The notes beneath the pieces are model-generated. The model had not been told where the DNA came from. It searched no databases and saw nothing but the letters and a program-made list of their open reading frames with translations. Made by a program: the position numbers and the translations under genes. From Limimaricola sp. G21655-S1 (GTDB lineage: Bacteria; Pseudomonadota; Alphaproteobacteria; Rhodobacterales; Rhodobacteraceae): DNA of 64,000 nt. Of this stretch, positions 49,009-57,852 are shown piece after piece (within the stretch, counting starts at the first letter, position 1; the number at the start of each line of letters is the position of its first letter). The stretch spans positions 2,308 through 66,307 of the forward strand of contig NZ_JAPWGO010000008.1 of NCBI RefSeq assembly GCF_027213785.1, given 5' to 3'.

Positions 49009-49935
49009 ATGCGCGCATACGTTTTTCCGGGGCAGGGATCGCAGACCATCGGCATGGGCCGGGCGCTGGCCGAGGCCTATCCGGCCGCGCGCGCCGTGTT
49101 CGACGAGGTCGACGCGGCATTGGGCGAAAAGCTCAGCACCCTGATCTTCGAGGGCGAGATCGAGACCCTGACCCTCACCCGCAACGCTCAGCCGGCGCTG
49201 ATGGCCACCTCGATCGCCGCGATGGCGGCGCTGAAATCCGAGGGCATCGGCGTCACCGACGCCGCCTACGTGGCAGGCCACTCCCTGGGCGAATACTCGG
49301 CGCTCTGCGCCGCCGGCGCGCTGCGCCTCGACGACACGGCGCGGCTGCTGCGGCTGCGCGGCGAGGCGATGCAGGACGCGGTGCCGGTGGGCGAGGGCGC
49401 GATGGCCGCGCTTCTGGGCCTCGATCTCGCCGCCGCGCGCGAGGTGGCCGCGGCCGCCGCGCAGGGCGAGACCTGCCAGGCCGCCAATGACAACGATCCC
49501 TCTCAGGTGGTGATCTCGGGCAGCCGCGCCGCGGTCGAGCGGGCGCTCGACATCGCCAAGGAAAAGGGCGCCAAGCGCGCGATCCTGCTGCCGGTCAGCG
49601 CGCCGTTCCACTGCGCGCTGATGGCGCCCGCCGCCCGCGCCATGGCCGAGGCGCTGGAAGGCGTCGACATCCGCGAGCCGGCGGTGCCGCTGGTCGCCAA
49701 TGTGCGCGCCGACGCGGTCTCCGACCCGGCGCTGATCCGCACGCTGCTGGTCGAGCAGGTGACCGGCGCGGTGCGCTGGCGCGAAAGCGTGGAGTTCATG
49801 GCGGCGCAGGGCGTCACCGCCTTCTGGGAGGTCGGCGCCGGCAAGGCGCTCTCGGGGATGATCCGCCGCATCGCCAAGGGGGCCGAGACCCGCGCCATCG
49901 GCACGCCCGAGGATGTCGCGGCGGCCAAGGGCTGA
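49009..49935 (+). CDS. fabD: Malonyl-CoA:ACP transacylase
   Basis: This 308-residue cytoplasmic enzyme loads malonyl groups onto acyl carrier protein for fatty-acid elongation. The nucleophile is Ser92 in GHSLGEYSA, and the catalytic His is in VSAPFHCALM. The opening YVFPGQGSQTIGMG is diagnostic. ATG 49009 follows GGGAGCAGGG. It is followed by fabG, acpP and fabF in the common order. Confidence 0.96.
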   Translation: MRAYVFPGQGSQTIGMGRALAEAYPAARAVFDEVDAALGEKLSTLIFEGEIETLTLTRNAQPALMATSIAAMAALKSEGIGVTDAAYVAGHSLGEYSALCAAGALRLDDTARLLRLRGEAMQDAVPVGEGAMAALLGLDLAAAREVAAAAAQGETCQAANDNDPSQVVISGSRAAVERALDIAKEKGAKRAILLPVSAPFHCALMAPAARAMAEALEGVDIREPAVPLVANVRADAVSDPALIRTLLVEQVTGAVRWRESVEFMAAQGVTAFWEVGAGKALSGMIRRIAKGAETRAIGTPEDVAAAKG

Positions 49936-49945
49936 AGTCGCGGCC

Positions 49946-49994
49946 ACTTTGTTCCACAAATACGCGAACCCGCGCGCGCGGCGATGCGCGCGGG
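49946..49994 (+). repeat. Intergenic motif ACTTTGTTCC-N2-AAATACGCG with adjoining hairpin, copy 1
   Basis: Eleven bases after the fabD stop, the 21-base motif at 49946-49966 is followed by a 9-bp GC hairpin (49969-49977 with 49986-49994). A near-identical motif lies at 56505-56525 after the large terminase gene. I recall similar motif-plus-hairpin elements between genes in other Rhodobacterales, which would make it a dispersed repeat. Confidence 0.5.
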
Positions 49995-50057
49995 CGGTGG
50001 TCCGGGCGCCTCGGCGCTGCTAGACCCGTTGCCAACCGCTTACGCAGGAGACCACAC

Positions 50058-50795
50058 ATGTTCGATCTGACCGGGAAATGCGCGCTCGTCACCGGCGCCT
50101 CTGGCGGCATCGGCGGCGCCATCGCCACCGCGCTGCACGGGGCCGGTGCCACCGTGGGGCTGTCCGGCACCCGCACCGCGCCGCTCGAGGAACTGGCGGC
50201 GACCCTGGGCGACCGCGCCCATGTCCTGCCTTGCAACCTGTCCGAGGCCGAGGCGGTCAACGCCCTGCCCAAACAGGCGATCGAGGCGATGGGCGGGCTC
50301 GACATCCTCGTCAACAACGCCGGCATCACCCGCGACAACCTGTTCATGCGCATGTCCGAGGAGGACTGGGCGCAGGTGCTCGAGGTCAACCTCACCTCGA
50401 CGATGCGGCTGTGCAAGGGCGTGGTGCGGCCGATGATGAAGGCGCGCTGGGGCCGGATCATCAACATCTCCTCGATCGTCGGCGCCACCGGCAACCCCGG
50501 CCAGGCCAATTACGCCGCCGCCAAGGCCGGCATGGTCGGCATGTCGAAATCGATCGCTTACGAGGTCGCCAGCCGCGGCATCACCGTGAACTGCGTGGCG
50601 CCGGGCTTCATCGCCACGGCGATGACCGACAAGCTCAACGACGAGCAGAAATCGGGCATCCTGGGCCAGATTCCCGCGGGCCGCATGGGCGAGGCCGAGG
50701 AGATCGCGGCGGCGGTGCTGTATCTGGCGAGCCCGGAGGCGGGTTATGTCACCGGTGCCACGCTGCATGTCAACGGCGGCATGGCGATGCTCTGA
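50058..50795 (+). CDS. fabG: 3-oxoacyl-ACP reductase
   Basis: This 245-residue short-chain dehydrogenase reduces beta-ketoacyl-ACP with NADPH. The cofactor motif is TGASGGIGGAIA (about residues 12-23), the structural NNAGITRDNLFMRM is present, and the catalytic Ser, Tyr and Lys are in INISSIVG and YAAAKAG. Length and the C-terminal VTGATLHVNGGMAM are normal for FabG. Between fabD and acpP. Confidence 0.95.
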   Translation: MFDLTGKCALVTGASGGIGGAIATALHGAGATVGLSGTRTAPLEELAATLGDRAHVLPCNLSEAEAVNALPKQAIEAMGGLDILVNNAGITRDNLFMRMSEEDWAQVLEVNLTSTMRLCKGVVRPMMKARWGRIINISSIVGATGNPGQANYAAAKAGMVGMSKSIAYEVASRGITVNCVAPGFIATAMTDKLNDEQKSGILGQIPAGRMGEAEEIAAAVLYLASPEAGYVTGATLHVNGGMAML

Positions 50796-50870
50796 GGCCG
50801 GGAAGATCGGGGCCCACAAAGCGTTTGCGCGGCCCGGATTCTCTGCTAAAGGACGACGAGATTTTCCGGA

Positions 50871-50889
50871 AGGGGCCGTCACGGCCCCT
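50871..50889 (+). terminator. Short GC hairpin between fabG and acpP
   Basis: AGGGGCCG pairs with CGGCCCCT around a 3-base loop. A second small palindrome, GGCCCA-AA-TGGGCC, lies at 50943-50956 just before the acpP ribosome site. They could give acpP a separate, stable transcript, consistent with its need for high expression. Confidence 0.45.
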
Positions 50890-50977
50890 GTCGGTGAGCG
50901 GCCCGCTCGGGCATGAGAATGTCCTTCGGGGCAAGAGAAAAAGGCCCAAATGGGCCGGAAAGACGTGAGGAACTGTT

Positions 50978-51211
50978 ATGAGCGACGTCGCCGACCGCGT
51001 GCGCAAGATCGTTGTTGAGCATCTGGGTGTCGAAGAGGACAAGGTCGTCGAGAACGCCTCGTTCATCGACGATCTGGGCGCCGACAGCCTCGACACCGTC
51101 GAGCTGGTCATGGCCTTCGAGGAAGAGTTCGGGATCGAGATTCCCGACGATGCCGCCGAAACCATCCAGACCTTCGGCGACGCGGTCCGCTTCATCAAGG
51201 AAGCGCAGTAA
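50978..51211 (+). CDS. acpP: Acyl carrier protein
   Basis: This 77-residue acidic helical protein carries growing fatty acids on phosphopantetheine attached to Ser37 in [15 protein letters not shown]. The sequence is fully canonical. It is followed by a clear terminator, which separates it from the convergent PilZ gene. Confidence 0.98.
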   Translation: MSDVADRVRKIVVEHLGVEEDKVVENASFIDDLGADSLDTVELVMAFEEEFGIEIPDDAAETIQTFGDAVRFIKEAQ

Positions 51212-51245
51212 CCGACGGGGCCACGGCCTTCCGGCCTGGCATGGG

Positions 51246-51273
51246 AAACGGCACCCCTCGCGGGTGCCGTTTT
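51246..51273 (+). terminator. Intrinsic terminator of acpP
   Basis: AAACGGCACCC (51246-51256) pairs perfectly with GGGTGCCGTTT (51262-51272), 5-base loop, with the T run continuing one base. The 5' A run makes it usable from the other strand as well, for the PilZ gene ending at 51278, so it may be bidirectional. Confidence 0.85.
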
Positions 51274-51277
51274 CGAT

Positions 51278-52096
51278 TCAGGGCCCCTCGCGCGGCCCGC
51301 GCGCGGGCTGGATCAGCGGCGCCATCATCTCCTCGCTGAGCGGTTTGACGAATTGCACCCCGAGATAATGGGTGTTGCGCCAGCGCGGCGCCGCCTCGAT
51401 CTCGCGATCGCCCAGAAACAGCACGATCCGCGACGGGTCCGGCGCTCCGACGCCGGGGTCGATCCGCAGCTTGGCGCCCAGCCGGCTGATGTCGAGCAGC
51501 CGCGCCTCGATCTCCTCGCCGCCGCTGCGCAGCCGCGCGGGCAGGTTGACCGAATGGCGCTGCTCGCGCCGTCGTCGCCTCTGCCCGTGACGCACCAGAA
51601 CCCAGGCCAGCGCGCCGCCGCACCCGGCGACGACCAGCGCCGCCACGCCGACGCCGACGAGCCGGATCGCCTGCCAGCCCCCGCTTCCCGCGACCGCCCC
51701 GACCTTGCGCTCGGCCAAGCCCGACGCGCCCGGGGCGCCGATCTCGTCACCGCAGCCGGCGCCGGCCAGCAACGCCTCCAGCCGCGCGAGGGCGGCCTCG
51801 TCCTCCGGGGACAGCGGCGCGCGGTCGAGGCCCGGTCCGCGCGCCGCATTGGCCCAATCTGCCGCGATCCGCAGCGCGGCTTCGATCTCCGTGCGATGCC
51901 GCACCAAGGGGTGATCCGCGAGGTTCCACATCGCCCGCGCCGCATCGATCCGCCGCAGCGCCCGGTTCAGCATCGCGACATCGCGGTCCTGCGCGCTCGT
52001 CACCACGCGGCCGAGCGCCGCCACGGTATCGCAGGCGGGATCGGCCCGCAGCGGCGTGGCCAGCATCATGAACAGCAGCACGGGCCAGACGCGCAT
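51278..52096 (-). CDS. Exported/membrane PilZ-domain protein
   Basis: This 272-residue protein has a signal peptide (residues 1-18, ending PLRA), a helical periplasmic part with Cys22 and a second Cys in AGAGCGDE, one transmembrane helix (about 150-170) and a cytoplasmic C-terminal PilZ domain. The c-di-GMP motif is visible: RREQR before HSVNLPARL and DISRLGAKL after. It should sense c-di-GMP inside and signal to its periplasmic part, perhaps for motility or surface functions. ATG 52096 is chosen for its AAAGGAG ribosome site. It is divergent from fabF. Confidence 0.82.
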   Translation of the reverse strand: MRVWPVLLFMMLATPLRADPACDTVAALGRVVTSAQDRDVAMLNRALRRIDAARAMWNLADHPLVRHRTEIEAALRIAADWANAARGPGLDRAPLSPEDEAALARLEALLAGAGCGDEIGAPGASGLAERKVGAVAGSGGWQAIRLVGVGVAALVVAGCGGALAWVLVRHGQRRRRREQRHSVNLPARLRSGGEEIEARLLDISRLGAKLRIDPGVGAPDPSRIVLFLGDREIEAAPRWRNTHYLGVQFVKPLSEEMMAPLIQPARGPREGP

Positions 52097-52251
52097 GGCG
52101 GAACTCCTTTTGCGCAGCAAAGCCGATCTTGCTGAACTCCGCGTTAAGCTGCGCAGTGGCGCCGAGCCGCGAATTCGCCACGCCCGCGCTCTTGCTCCCG
52201 CGCGAAGCCCTGCGGTATCAGAGCGCGAGTTATTGCGAAGAGGATGGTCAG

Positions 52252-53520
52252 ATGCGGCGAGTGGTCGTGACGGGGCTGGGGCTGGTGACGCCGCTGGCAG
52301 ACAAGGTCGAGCCGAGTTGGGACGCGATCCTGGCCGGGAAATCCGGCGCGGGCACCATCACCCGCTTCGACGCGAGCCATCTCGCGACGAACTATGCCTG
52401 CGAGGTGCCGCGCGGCGAGGATGCCGATCCGTCGGTGCGTTTCGACGCGAACGCCTACATGGAGCCCAAGGAGCAGCGCAAGGTCGACGATTTCATCCTC
52501 TACGGCATCGCCGCCGCCCAACAGGCGGTCGAGGACAGCGGCTGGGCGCCCGAGGATGACGAGGCGCGCGAGCGCACCGGGGTGATGATCGGCTCCGGCA
52601 TCGGCGGGCTGAACTCGATCGCCGAGACGGCGATCCTGATCAAGGAAAAGGGCCCGCGCCGCGTCTCGCCCTTCTTCATTCCCGGCGCGCTGATCAACCT
52701 GATCTCGGGCCAGGTCTCGATCCGCTACGGCTTCAAGGGGCCGAACCACTCGGTGGTCACCGCCTGCTCGACCGGCGCGCATGCGATCGGCGACGCGGCG
52801 CGGCTGATCAAGTACGGCTCGGCCGACGTGATGGTCGCGGGCGGCGCCGAGGCGGCGATCTCCGAGATCGGCATCGCCGGGTTCAACGCCTGCAAGGCGC
52901 TCTCGACCAAGCGGCGCGAGGACCCGCAGGCGGCGAGCCGCCCCTATGACGCCGACCGCGACGGTTTCGTCATGGGCGAGGGCGCCGGCATCGTGGTGCT
53001 TGAGGAATACGAGCACGCGAAGGCGCGCGGCGCCAAGATCTATGCCGAGGTGCTGGGCTACGGCCTGTCCGGCGACGCCTATCACATCACCGCCCCGTCG
53101 GAGGATGGCGAGGGCGGCGAGCGGGCGATGCGCGCCGCGCTCAGGGATGCCGGGATCGCGCCCGAGCAGATCGACTACATCAACGCCCATGGCACCTCGA
53201 CCATGGCCGACACGATCGAGCTCGGCGCGGTCGAGCGGATGATGGGCGAGGCGGCCTCGAAGGTCACCATGTCCTCGACCAAGTCGATGACCGGTCACCT
53301 GCTCGGCGCTGCCGGTGCGATCGAGGCGATCTTCTCAATCCTCGCGATCCGCGACCAGGTCGCGCCGCCGACCATCAACCTCGACAACCCGGCGGTCGAG
53401 ACCGTCGTTGACCTCGCGCCGAACCAGAAGCGCGAGCGCCGCATCGACTATGCGCTGTCCAACAGCTTCGGCTTCGGCGGCACCAATGCGAGCGTGCTGT
53501 TCGGAAAGGTCGCCTCCTGA
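52252..53520 (+). CDS. fabF: 3-oxoacyl-ACP synthase II
   Basis: This 422-residue condensing enzyme extends acyl-ACP with malonyl-ACP. The catalytic Cys172 is in VTACSTGAHAIG, and the His residues are in NAHGTSTMADT and SMTGHLLGAAGA. ATG 52252 is the family start (RRVVVTGLGLVTP). The stop overlaps mltG (TGATG). Confidence 0.96.
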   Translation: MRRVVVTGLGLVTPLADKVEPSWDAILAGKSGAGTITRFDASHLATNYACEVPRGEDADPSVRFDANAYMEPKEQRKVDDFILYGIAAAQQAVEDSGWAPEDDEARERTGVMIGSGIGGLNSIAETAILIKEKGPRRVSPFFIPGALINLISGQVSIRYGFKGPNHSVVTACSTGAHAIGDAARLIKYGSADVMVAGGAEAAISEIGIAGFNACKALSTKRREDPQAASRPYDADRDGFVMGEGAGIVVLEEYEHAKARGAKIYAEVLGYGLSGDAYHITAPSEDGEGGERAMRAALRDAGIAPEQIDYINAHGTSTMADTIELGAVERMMGEAASKVTMSSTKSMTGHLLGAAGAIEAIFSILAIRDQVAPPTINLDNPAVETVVDLAPNQKRERRIDYALSNSFGFGGTNASVLFGKVAS

Positions 53521-54683
53521 TGTGGCGTCATCTCGCCTCGAACACGATCACCTTCCTGATCGTGGGTCTCGCGGGCGCCGCCGGGGTCATCGCCTGGGGC
53601 GTGAACGAGTATTCGGGCGACGGCCCGCTCGAGGCGGCGATCTGCCTGCGGGTCGAGCCGGGCACCAACATGCGCAGCGTCAGCGCCCGGCTCGAAGAGC
53701 AGGGCGCGATCGGTTCGGCGCCGATCTTCCGCATCGGTGCCGAGTATTCCGAGAAGGCGGGCCAGCTCAAGGCCGGCAGCCATTTGATCCCCGAGCGGGC
53801 CTCGATGGAGCGGATCGTCGACATCGTGACCCGCGGCGGCGCCTCGACCTGCGGCACCGAGATCCTCTACAAGATCGGCGTCAACGCGGTGCTGGCCGAG
53901 GTGCGCGAGCTCGACCCCGCGAGTTCGGAATTCAACGAACTCGCCGAGTTCGACCCGACCGCCGAGGGCGTCGAGATCCCCGAAGCCTATACGGAGATGC
54001 GCGGCCGCGCCGATACGCGCTACCGCATCGCCATGGCCGAGGGCGTGACCTCCTGGCAGGTGGTGCAGGCGCTCAACGCGCTCGACACGCTCGAAGGCGA
54101 TGTCGAGGAGATCCCGGCCGAGGGCAGCCTCGCACCCGACAGCTACGAGATCGCGCCGGGCACGCAGGTCGAGGCGGTGCTCGACAGGATGGAGGCGGCG
54201 CAGGCCGCGATCCTCGCCGAGGCCTGGGAGAACCGCGCCGGCGACCTGCCGCTGGAGAGCCCGGAAGAGGCGCTGATCCTCGCCTCGATCGTCGAGAAGG
54301 AGACCGGCATCGCCGCCGAACGCCCGCAGGTCGCGAGCGTCTTCATCAACCGGCTGCGCCAGGGCATGCCGCTCCAGACCGACCCGACGGTGATCTACGG
54401 CATCACCGAGGGCAAGGGCGTGCTGGGCCGGGGCCTGCGCCGCAGCGAGCTTCAGGCCGAGACCCCGTGGAACACCTACGTGATCAACGGGCTGCCGCCG
54501 ACGCCGATCGCCAATCCCGGGCGCGCGGCGATCGAGGCGGCGCTGAACCCGGCGACCACCGACTACGTGTTCTTCGTGGCCGATGGCACCGGCGGCCATG
54601 CCTTCGCCGAAACGCTGGCCGAGCATAACAGCAACGTCGCCGAATGGCGCAAGATCGAGGCCGAGCGCGCAGCCCAGAATTGA
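53520..54683 (+). CDS. mltG: Endolytic murein transglycosylase MltG (YceG-like)
   Basis: This 387-residue inner-membrane enzyme cleaves nascent peptidoglycan strands and so helps set glycan length. One N-terminal transmembrane helix (about residues 8-26) is followed by a LysM-like region and the catalytic domain with ASIVEKETG (Glu259/Glu261) and ASVFINRLRQGMPLQTDPTVIYG. The pairing with fabF through TGATG is common in alphaproteobacteria as far as I recall. The GTA cluster starts 181 bp later. Confidence 0.93.
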   Translation: MWRHLASNTITFLIVGLAGAAGVIAWGVNEYSGDGPLEAAICLRVEPGTNMRSVSARLEEQGAIGSAPIFRIGAEYSEKAGQLKAGSHLIPERASMERIVDIVTRGGASTCGTEILYKIGVNAVLAEVRELDPASSEFNELAEFDPTAEGVEIPEAYTEMRGRADTRYRIAMAEGVTSWQVVQALNALDTLEGDVEEIPAEGSLAPDSYEIAPGTQVEAVLDRMEAAQAAILAEAWENRAGDLPLESPEEALILASIVEKETGIAAERPQVASVFINRLRQGMPLQTDPTVIYGITEGKGVLGRGLRRSELQAETPWNTYVINGLPPTPIANPGRAAIEAALNPATTDYVFFVADGTGGHAFAETLAEHNSNVAEWRKIEAERAAQN

Positions 54684-54734
54684 TTTTTCGTAAACGGGAC
54701 GGGCGCTTGTAGGGCGCACTTCAACTCGTTTCGA

Positions 54735-54763
54735 TTGACATTCCGCGCGGTATGACCTAGGGT
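54735..54763 (+). promoter_or_regulatory. Promoter-like sequence upstream of the GTA cluster
   Basis: A consensus -35 TTGACA (54735-54740) is followed after 17 bp by TAGGGT (54758-54763), a weak -10. A transcript starting near 54770 would run straight into the hairpin at 54790. GTA expression in relatives needs dedicated activators, so a weak -10 would not be surprising. Confidence 0.5.
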
Positions 54764-54789
54764 CAAGCACAGGCTGGGAAAGAACGACG

Positions 54790-54823
54790 AGGCGGCACCG
54801 GGGCAACCCGGCGCCGCCTTTTT
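54790..54823 (+). terminator. Strong hairpin with T tract between mltG and GTA g1
   Basis: AGGCGGC and CCGGG (54790-54802) pair with CCCGG and GCCGCCT (54807-54819), one mismatch, then a T run to 54823. It can end the fabF-mltG transcript, and it also lies inside the leader of any transcript from the promoter-like sequence at 54735, where it could attenuate GTA expression. Confidence 0.8.
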
Positions 54824-54864
54824 CATGTCCGCTCCCGGCCGGGACACAGCCGGGAGAATGGAAG

Positions 54865-55197
54865 ATGAACGAGATGACGGGCCCCTCGGGACCGAACGAA
54901 GCCGCGCGTCGCAAGGAATGGGAGGACGCATGGCTGCTCCTGTCATCGGTGCGGTCGACGCTGGCGGACCTGCTGACGGAGCTACGGTCGGATGCCGTAG
55001 CCCCGAAGGACATTCAGAAAAAGATCAGTGACTTGGAGAGCGCTCTTAAGGGGGCGTTCGAGGTCGAGAGGAAGTTCAATGACTGGCACAGGCGACAGGA
55101 TGACGGGCTCGCCGCGGGCGATTTCGATCTCGACGAGGCGCGGCGACGGATCGGTTGCCGGCTGGATCGCCTGCGCGCCTGCTGCCGCGAGGGCTGA
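54865..55197 (+). CDS. terS: GTA g1, small terminase subunit
   Basis: This 110-residue protein is the first gene of the gene-transfer-agent cluster. It is mostly helical (RRKEWEDAWLLLSSVRSTLADLL; KKISDLESALKGAFEVERKFNDWHRRQDDG) as expected for TerS coiled-coil oligomerisation. RcGTA g1 has been identified as the small terminase that hands host DNA to TerL. Assignment here rests on position and length plus helical character. ATG 54865 follows GGGAGAATGGAAG. Confidence 0.82.
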   Translation: MNEMTGPSGPNEAARRKEWEDAWLLLSSVRSTLADLLTELRSDAVAPKDIQKKISDLESALKGAFEVERKFNDWHRRQDDGLAAGDFDLDEARRRIGCRLDRLRACCREG

Positions 55198-56485
55198 GTT
55201 TCTCGACGGGCTCGGGCCGGTCGAGCTGGCGGCGCTGCCATGGCTCTTCGACGTCTGGGCGCTGCCGCATCAACTGCCGCCCGCAGGCGACTGGCGCACA
55301 TGGGTGATCCTGGGCGGGCGCGGCGCGGGCAAGACCCGCGCCGGCGCCGAATGGGTCCGCGCGCAGGTCGAGGGCGCGCGCCCCGGCGCGCCTGGACCCG
55401 CGCGCCGTGTGGCGCTTCTGGGCGAAACGCTCGACCAGGCGCGCGAGGTGATGGTGTTCGGCGACAGCGGCATCATGGCCTGTTCACCGCCCGATCGCCG
55501 CCCCGAATGGAGCGCGACGCGGCGGATGCTGACATGGCCCAACGGCGCGGTGGCGCAGCTCTTTTCGGCGCATGATTACGAGGCGCTGCGCGGCCCGCAA
55601 TTCGACGCGGCCTGGGCCGACGAGCTGGCCAAGTGGAAGCGCGGGCAGGCGGCTTGGGACATGCTGCAATTCGGGCTGCGACTGGGCGATCCGCGCGCCT
55701 GCGTCACCACGACGCCGCGCAACGTGGCGGTGCTGCGCGACCTGCTGGCCGCCGACAGCACCGTCACCACCCATGCGCCGACCGCCGCCAACGCGGCGAA
55801 CCTCGCCCGGGGATTCCTCGACGAGATGACCCGTCGCTACGCCGGCACCCGGCAAGGCCGGCAGGAGCTCGACGGGGTGCTGCTGGCGGATGCCGAGGGC
55901 GCGCTGTGGACCGCCGACATGCTGGCCGCCTGCACGGTCGAGACAGCGCCCGCCCTCGACCGCGTCGTCGTCGCCGTCGACCCATCGGTAAGCGGTCATG
56001 CCGGCTCAGACGCCTGCGGCATCGTCGTGGCCGGCGCCGTGACCAAGGGGCCGCCGCAGGACTGGCGCGCCTTCGTGCTCGAGGATGCCACGGTGGCGGC
56101 GGCCTCGCCGCATGGCTGGGCCCGCGCCGCCTGCGCGGCCATGGCGCGGCACGAGGCCGGGCGGATGGTCGCCGAGGTGAACCAGGGCGGCGCGCTGGTC
56201 GAGGCGGTGGTGCGCCAGATCGACCCTCTGGTGCCGTTCCGGGCGCTGCATGCCAGCCGCGGCAAGGCGCGCCGGGCCGAGCCGGTCGCGGCGCTCTACG
56301 AGCAGGGCCGCGTGCATCACCTGCGCGGTCTCGGCGCGCTCGAGGACCAGATGGCGCAGATGACGGCGCGGGGTTTCGTCGGGTCGGGCTCGCCCGACCG
56401 GGTGGACGCGCTGGTCTGGGCGCTGCACGAGCTGATGATCCTGCCGGCCCGGCAATGGCGCCGCCCGCGTCTGCGGCAGCTCTGA
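55079..56485 (+). CDS. terL: GTA g2, large terminase subunit
   Basis: This DNA-packaging motor and nuclease has the ATPase P-loop LGGRGAGKTRAGAEW, Walker B FDAAWADELAKWK and coupling TTTPRN, followed by the RNase H-like nuclease (VVAVDPSVSG; AEVNQGGALV; DALVWALHEL). It packs head-fulls of host DNA in GTAs. The start is uncertain: ATG 55079 has the SD AGAGGAAG but overlaps g1 by 119 bp, ATG 55100 is also possible, and family-like sequence begins only around 55181 (AAARAEFLDGLG). Confidence 0.9.
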   Translation: MTGTGDRMTGSPRAISISTRRGDGSVAGWIACAPAAARAEFLDGLGPVELAALPWLFDVWALPHQLPPAGDWRTWVILGGRGAGKTRAGAEWVRAQVEGARPGAPGPARRVALLGETLDQAREVMVFGDSGIMACSPPDRRPEWSATRRMLTWPNGAVAQLFSAHDYEALRGPQFDAAWADELAKWKRGQAAWDMLQFGLRLGDPRACVTTTPRNVAVLRDLLAADSTVTTHAPTAANAANLARGFLDEMTRRYAGTRQGRQELDGVLLADAEGALWTADMLAACTVETAPALDRVVVAVDPSVSGHAGSDACGIVVAGAVTKGPPQDWRAFVLEDATVAAASPHGWARAACAAMARHEAGRMVAEVNQGGALVEAVVRQIDPLVPFRALHASRGKARRAEPVAALYEQGRVHHLRGLGALEDQMAQMTARGFVGSGSPDRVDALVWALHELMILPARQWRRPRLRQL

Positions 56486-56504
56486 AGCCCGACTCCCGGG
56501 CCCG

Positions 56505-56563
56505 ACTTTGTTCCGAAAATACGCGCGGGGGAGCCGCGGCACGCGGCGGGGGCGGCAGCCCCC
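56505..56563 (+). repeat. Intergenic motif ACTTTGTTCC-N2-AAATACGCG with hairpin, copy 2
   Basis: The 21-base motif 56505-56525 matches the copy at 49946 except for two bases, again shortly after a stop codon, and is followed by GC-rich sequence with a small hairpin (56548-56553 with 56558-56563). The rest of 56486-56679 has no gene. Confidence 0.5.
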
Positions 56564-56679
56564 TCCACCCCTGGCCGTTGCGTCCCCGGCCTGACCACCG
56601 TTCGCGCCGTTCCGGCTTTCCCAACCCGGCGCTGCCATTCTCCTCCCCGAGCCAGGAAGACGACCAGCAGGGGGCGGCG

Positions 56680-57852
56680 ATGTTCGAGTTTCTCAAGCGC
56701 GGCAAGGGGGCGCCCGAGGCCAAGGCCTCGGCGGCGGGGCGCTGCCTCGCATGGCCCGGGGCGGGCCGCCCGGCCTGGAGCGCGCGCGACACCGGATCGC
56801 TCACCCGGGCGGGCTTTCTGGGCAACCCGGTGGGGTTTCGCGCGGTCCGGCTCATCTCCGAGGCGGCGGCGGCGCTGCCCTTGATGCTGCAGGACCGGGG
56901 CCGCCGCTATGACGAGCACCCGGCGCTGGCGCTCCTGGCGCGGCCCAATTCCGGACAGGGCCGGGCCGAGATGATCGAGGCGCTGGTCGGTCAGATCCTG
57001 CTCACCGGCAACGGCTATGTCGAGGCGGTGGGCGCCGAGGGGCTGCCCTACGAGCTGCACGTGCTGCGCTCGGAGCGTATGGCGCTGGTGCCCGGCGCGG
57101 ATGGCTGGCCCACGGCCTATGAATATGCCGCCGGCGGCGCCAAGCACCGCTTCACGGTGACGGATGGCCTTACGCCGATCTGCCACATCAAGAGCTTTCA
57201 CCCGCAGGACGACCATTACGGTCTCTCGGCGCTCACCGCCGCCGCCAGCGCGATCGACGTGCACAACGCCGCTTCGGCGTGGTCCAAGGCGCTTCTCGAC
57301 AACGCCGCGCGCCCCTCTGGCGCCATCGTCTATCGCGGCGCCGACGGGCAGGCGGGGCTGACCCCCGATCAATACGACCGGCTGGTCGAGGAGATGGAGA
57401 GCCAGCACCAGGGCGCGCGCAACGCCGGCCGACCGATGCTGCTCGAGGGCGGGCTCGACTGGAAGCCGATGGGCTTCAGCCCTTCCGACATGGAGTTCCA
57501 GAAGACCAAGGAGGCCGCGGCGCGCGAGATCGCGCTGGCCTTCGGGGTGCCGCCGATGATCCTCGGGATCCCGGGTGACGCCACCTATGCCAATTACCAG
57601 GAAGCCAATCGCGCCTTCTACCGGCTGACCGTGCTGCCGCTGATGACGCGGGTCGCGGCGGCCCTGGCCGAGTGGCTGTCGGATTTCGCGGGCGAACGGT
57701 TCGAGCTTCGGGTCGATCTCGACCAGGTGCCCGCCCTGGCCGCCGAGCGCGACGGCCAGTGGCGCCGCGTCTCGGAGGCGCTGTTCCTGACCGATGCGGA
57801 AAAACGCGCGCTGCTGGGCCTGCCCGCGCGCGAGGTCGGCTCGGATGGATGA
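56680..57852 (+). CDS. GTA g3, HK97-type portal protein
   Basis: This 390-residue portal subunit forms the dodecameric DNA entry ring of the GTA head. Phage_portal landmarks include FRAVRLISEAAAALPL, LLARPNSGQGRAEMIEALVGQ, LTGNGYVEAV, and the C-terminal FGVPPMILGIPGDATYANYQEANRAFY. ATG 56680 follows an AGCAGGGGGCGGCG leader. The stop overlaps the g3.5 start. Confidence 0.95.
   Translation: MFEFLKRGKGAPEAKASAAGRCLAWPGAGRPAWSARDTGSLTRAGFLGNPVGFRAVRLISEAAAALPLMLQDRGRRYDEHPALALLARPNSGQGRAEMIEALVGQILLTGNGYVEAVGAEGLPYELHVLRSERMALVPGADGWPTAYEYAAGGAKHRFTVTDGLTPICHIKSFHPQDDHYGLSALTAAASAIDVHNAASAWSKALLDNAARPSGAIVYRGADGQAGLTPDQYDRLVEEMESQHQGARNAGRPMLLEGGLDWKPMGFSPSDMEFQKTKEAAAREIALAFGVPPMILGIPGDATYANYQEANRAFYRLTVLPLMTRVAAALAEWLSDFAGERFELRVDLDQVPALAAERDGQWRRVSEALFLTDAEKRALLGLPAREVGSDG

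Noticed and set aside
49946-49966. LexA operator (GTTC-N7-GTTC type)
   Set aside because: Only one GTTC half is present and the element lies after a stop codon, not in a promoter.
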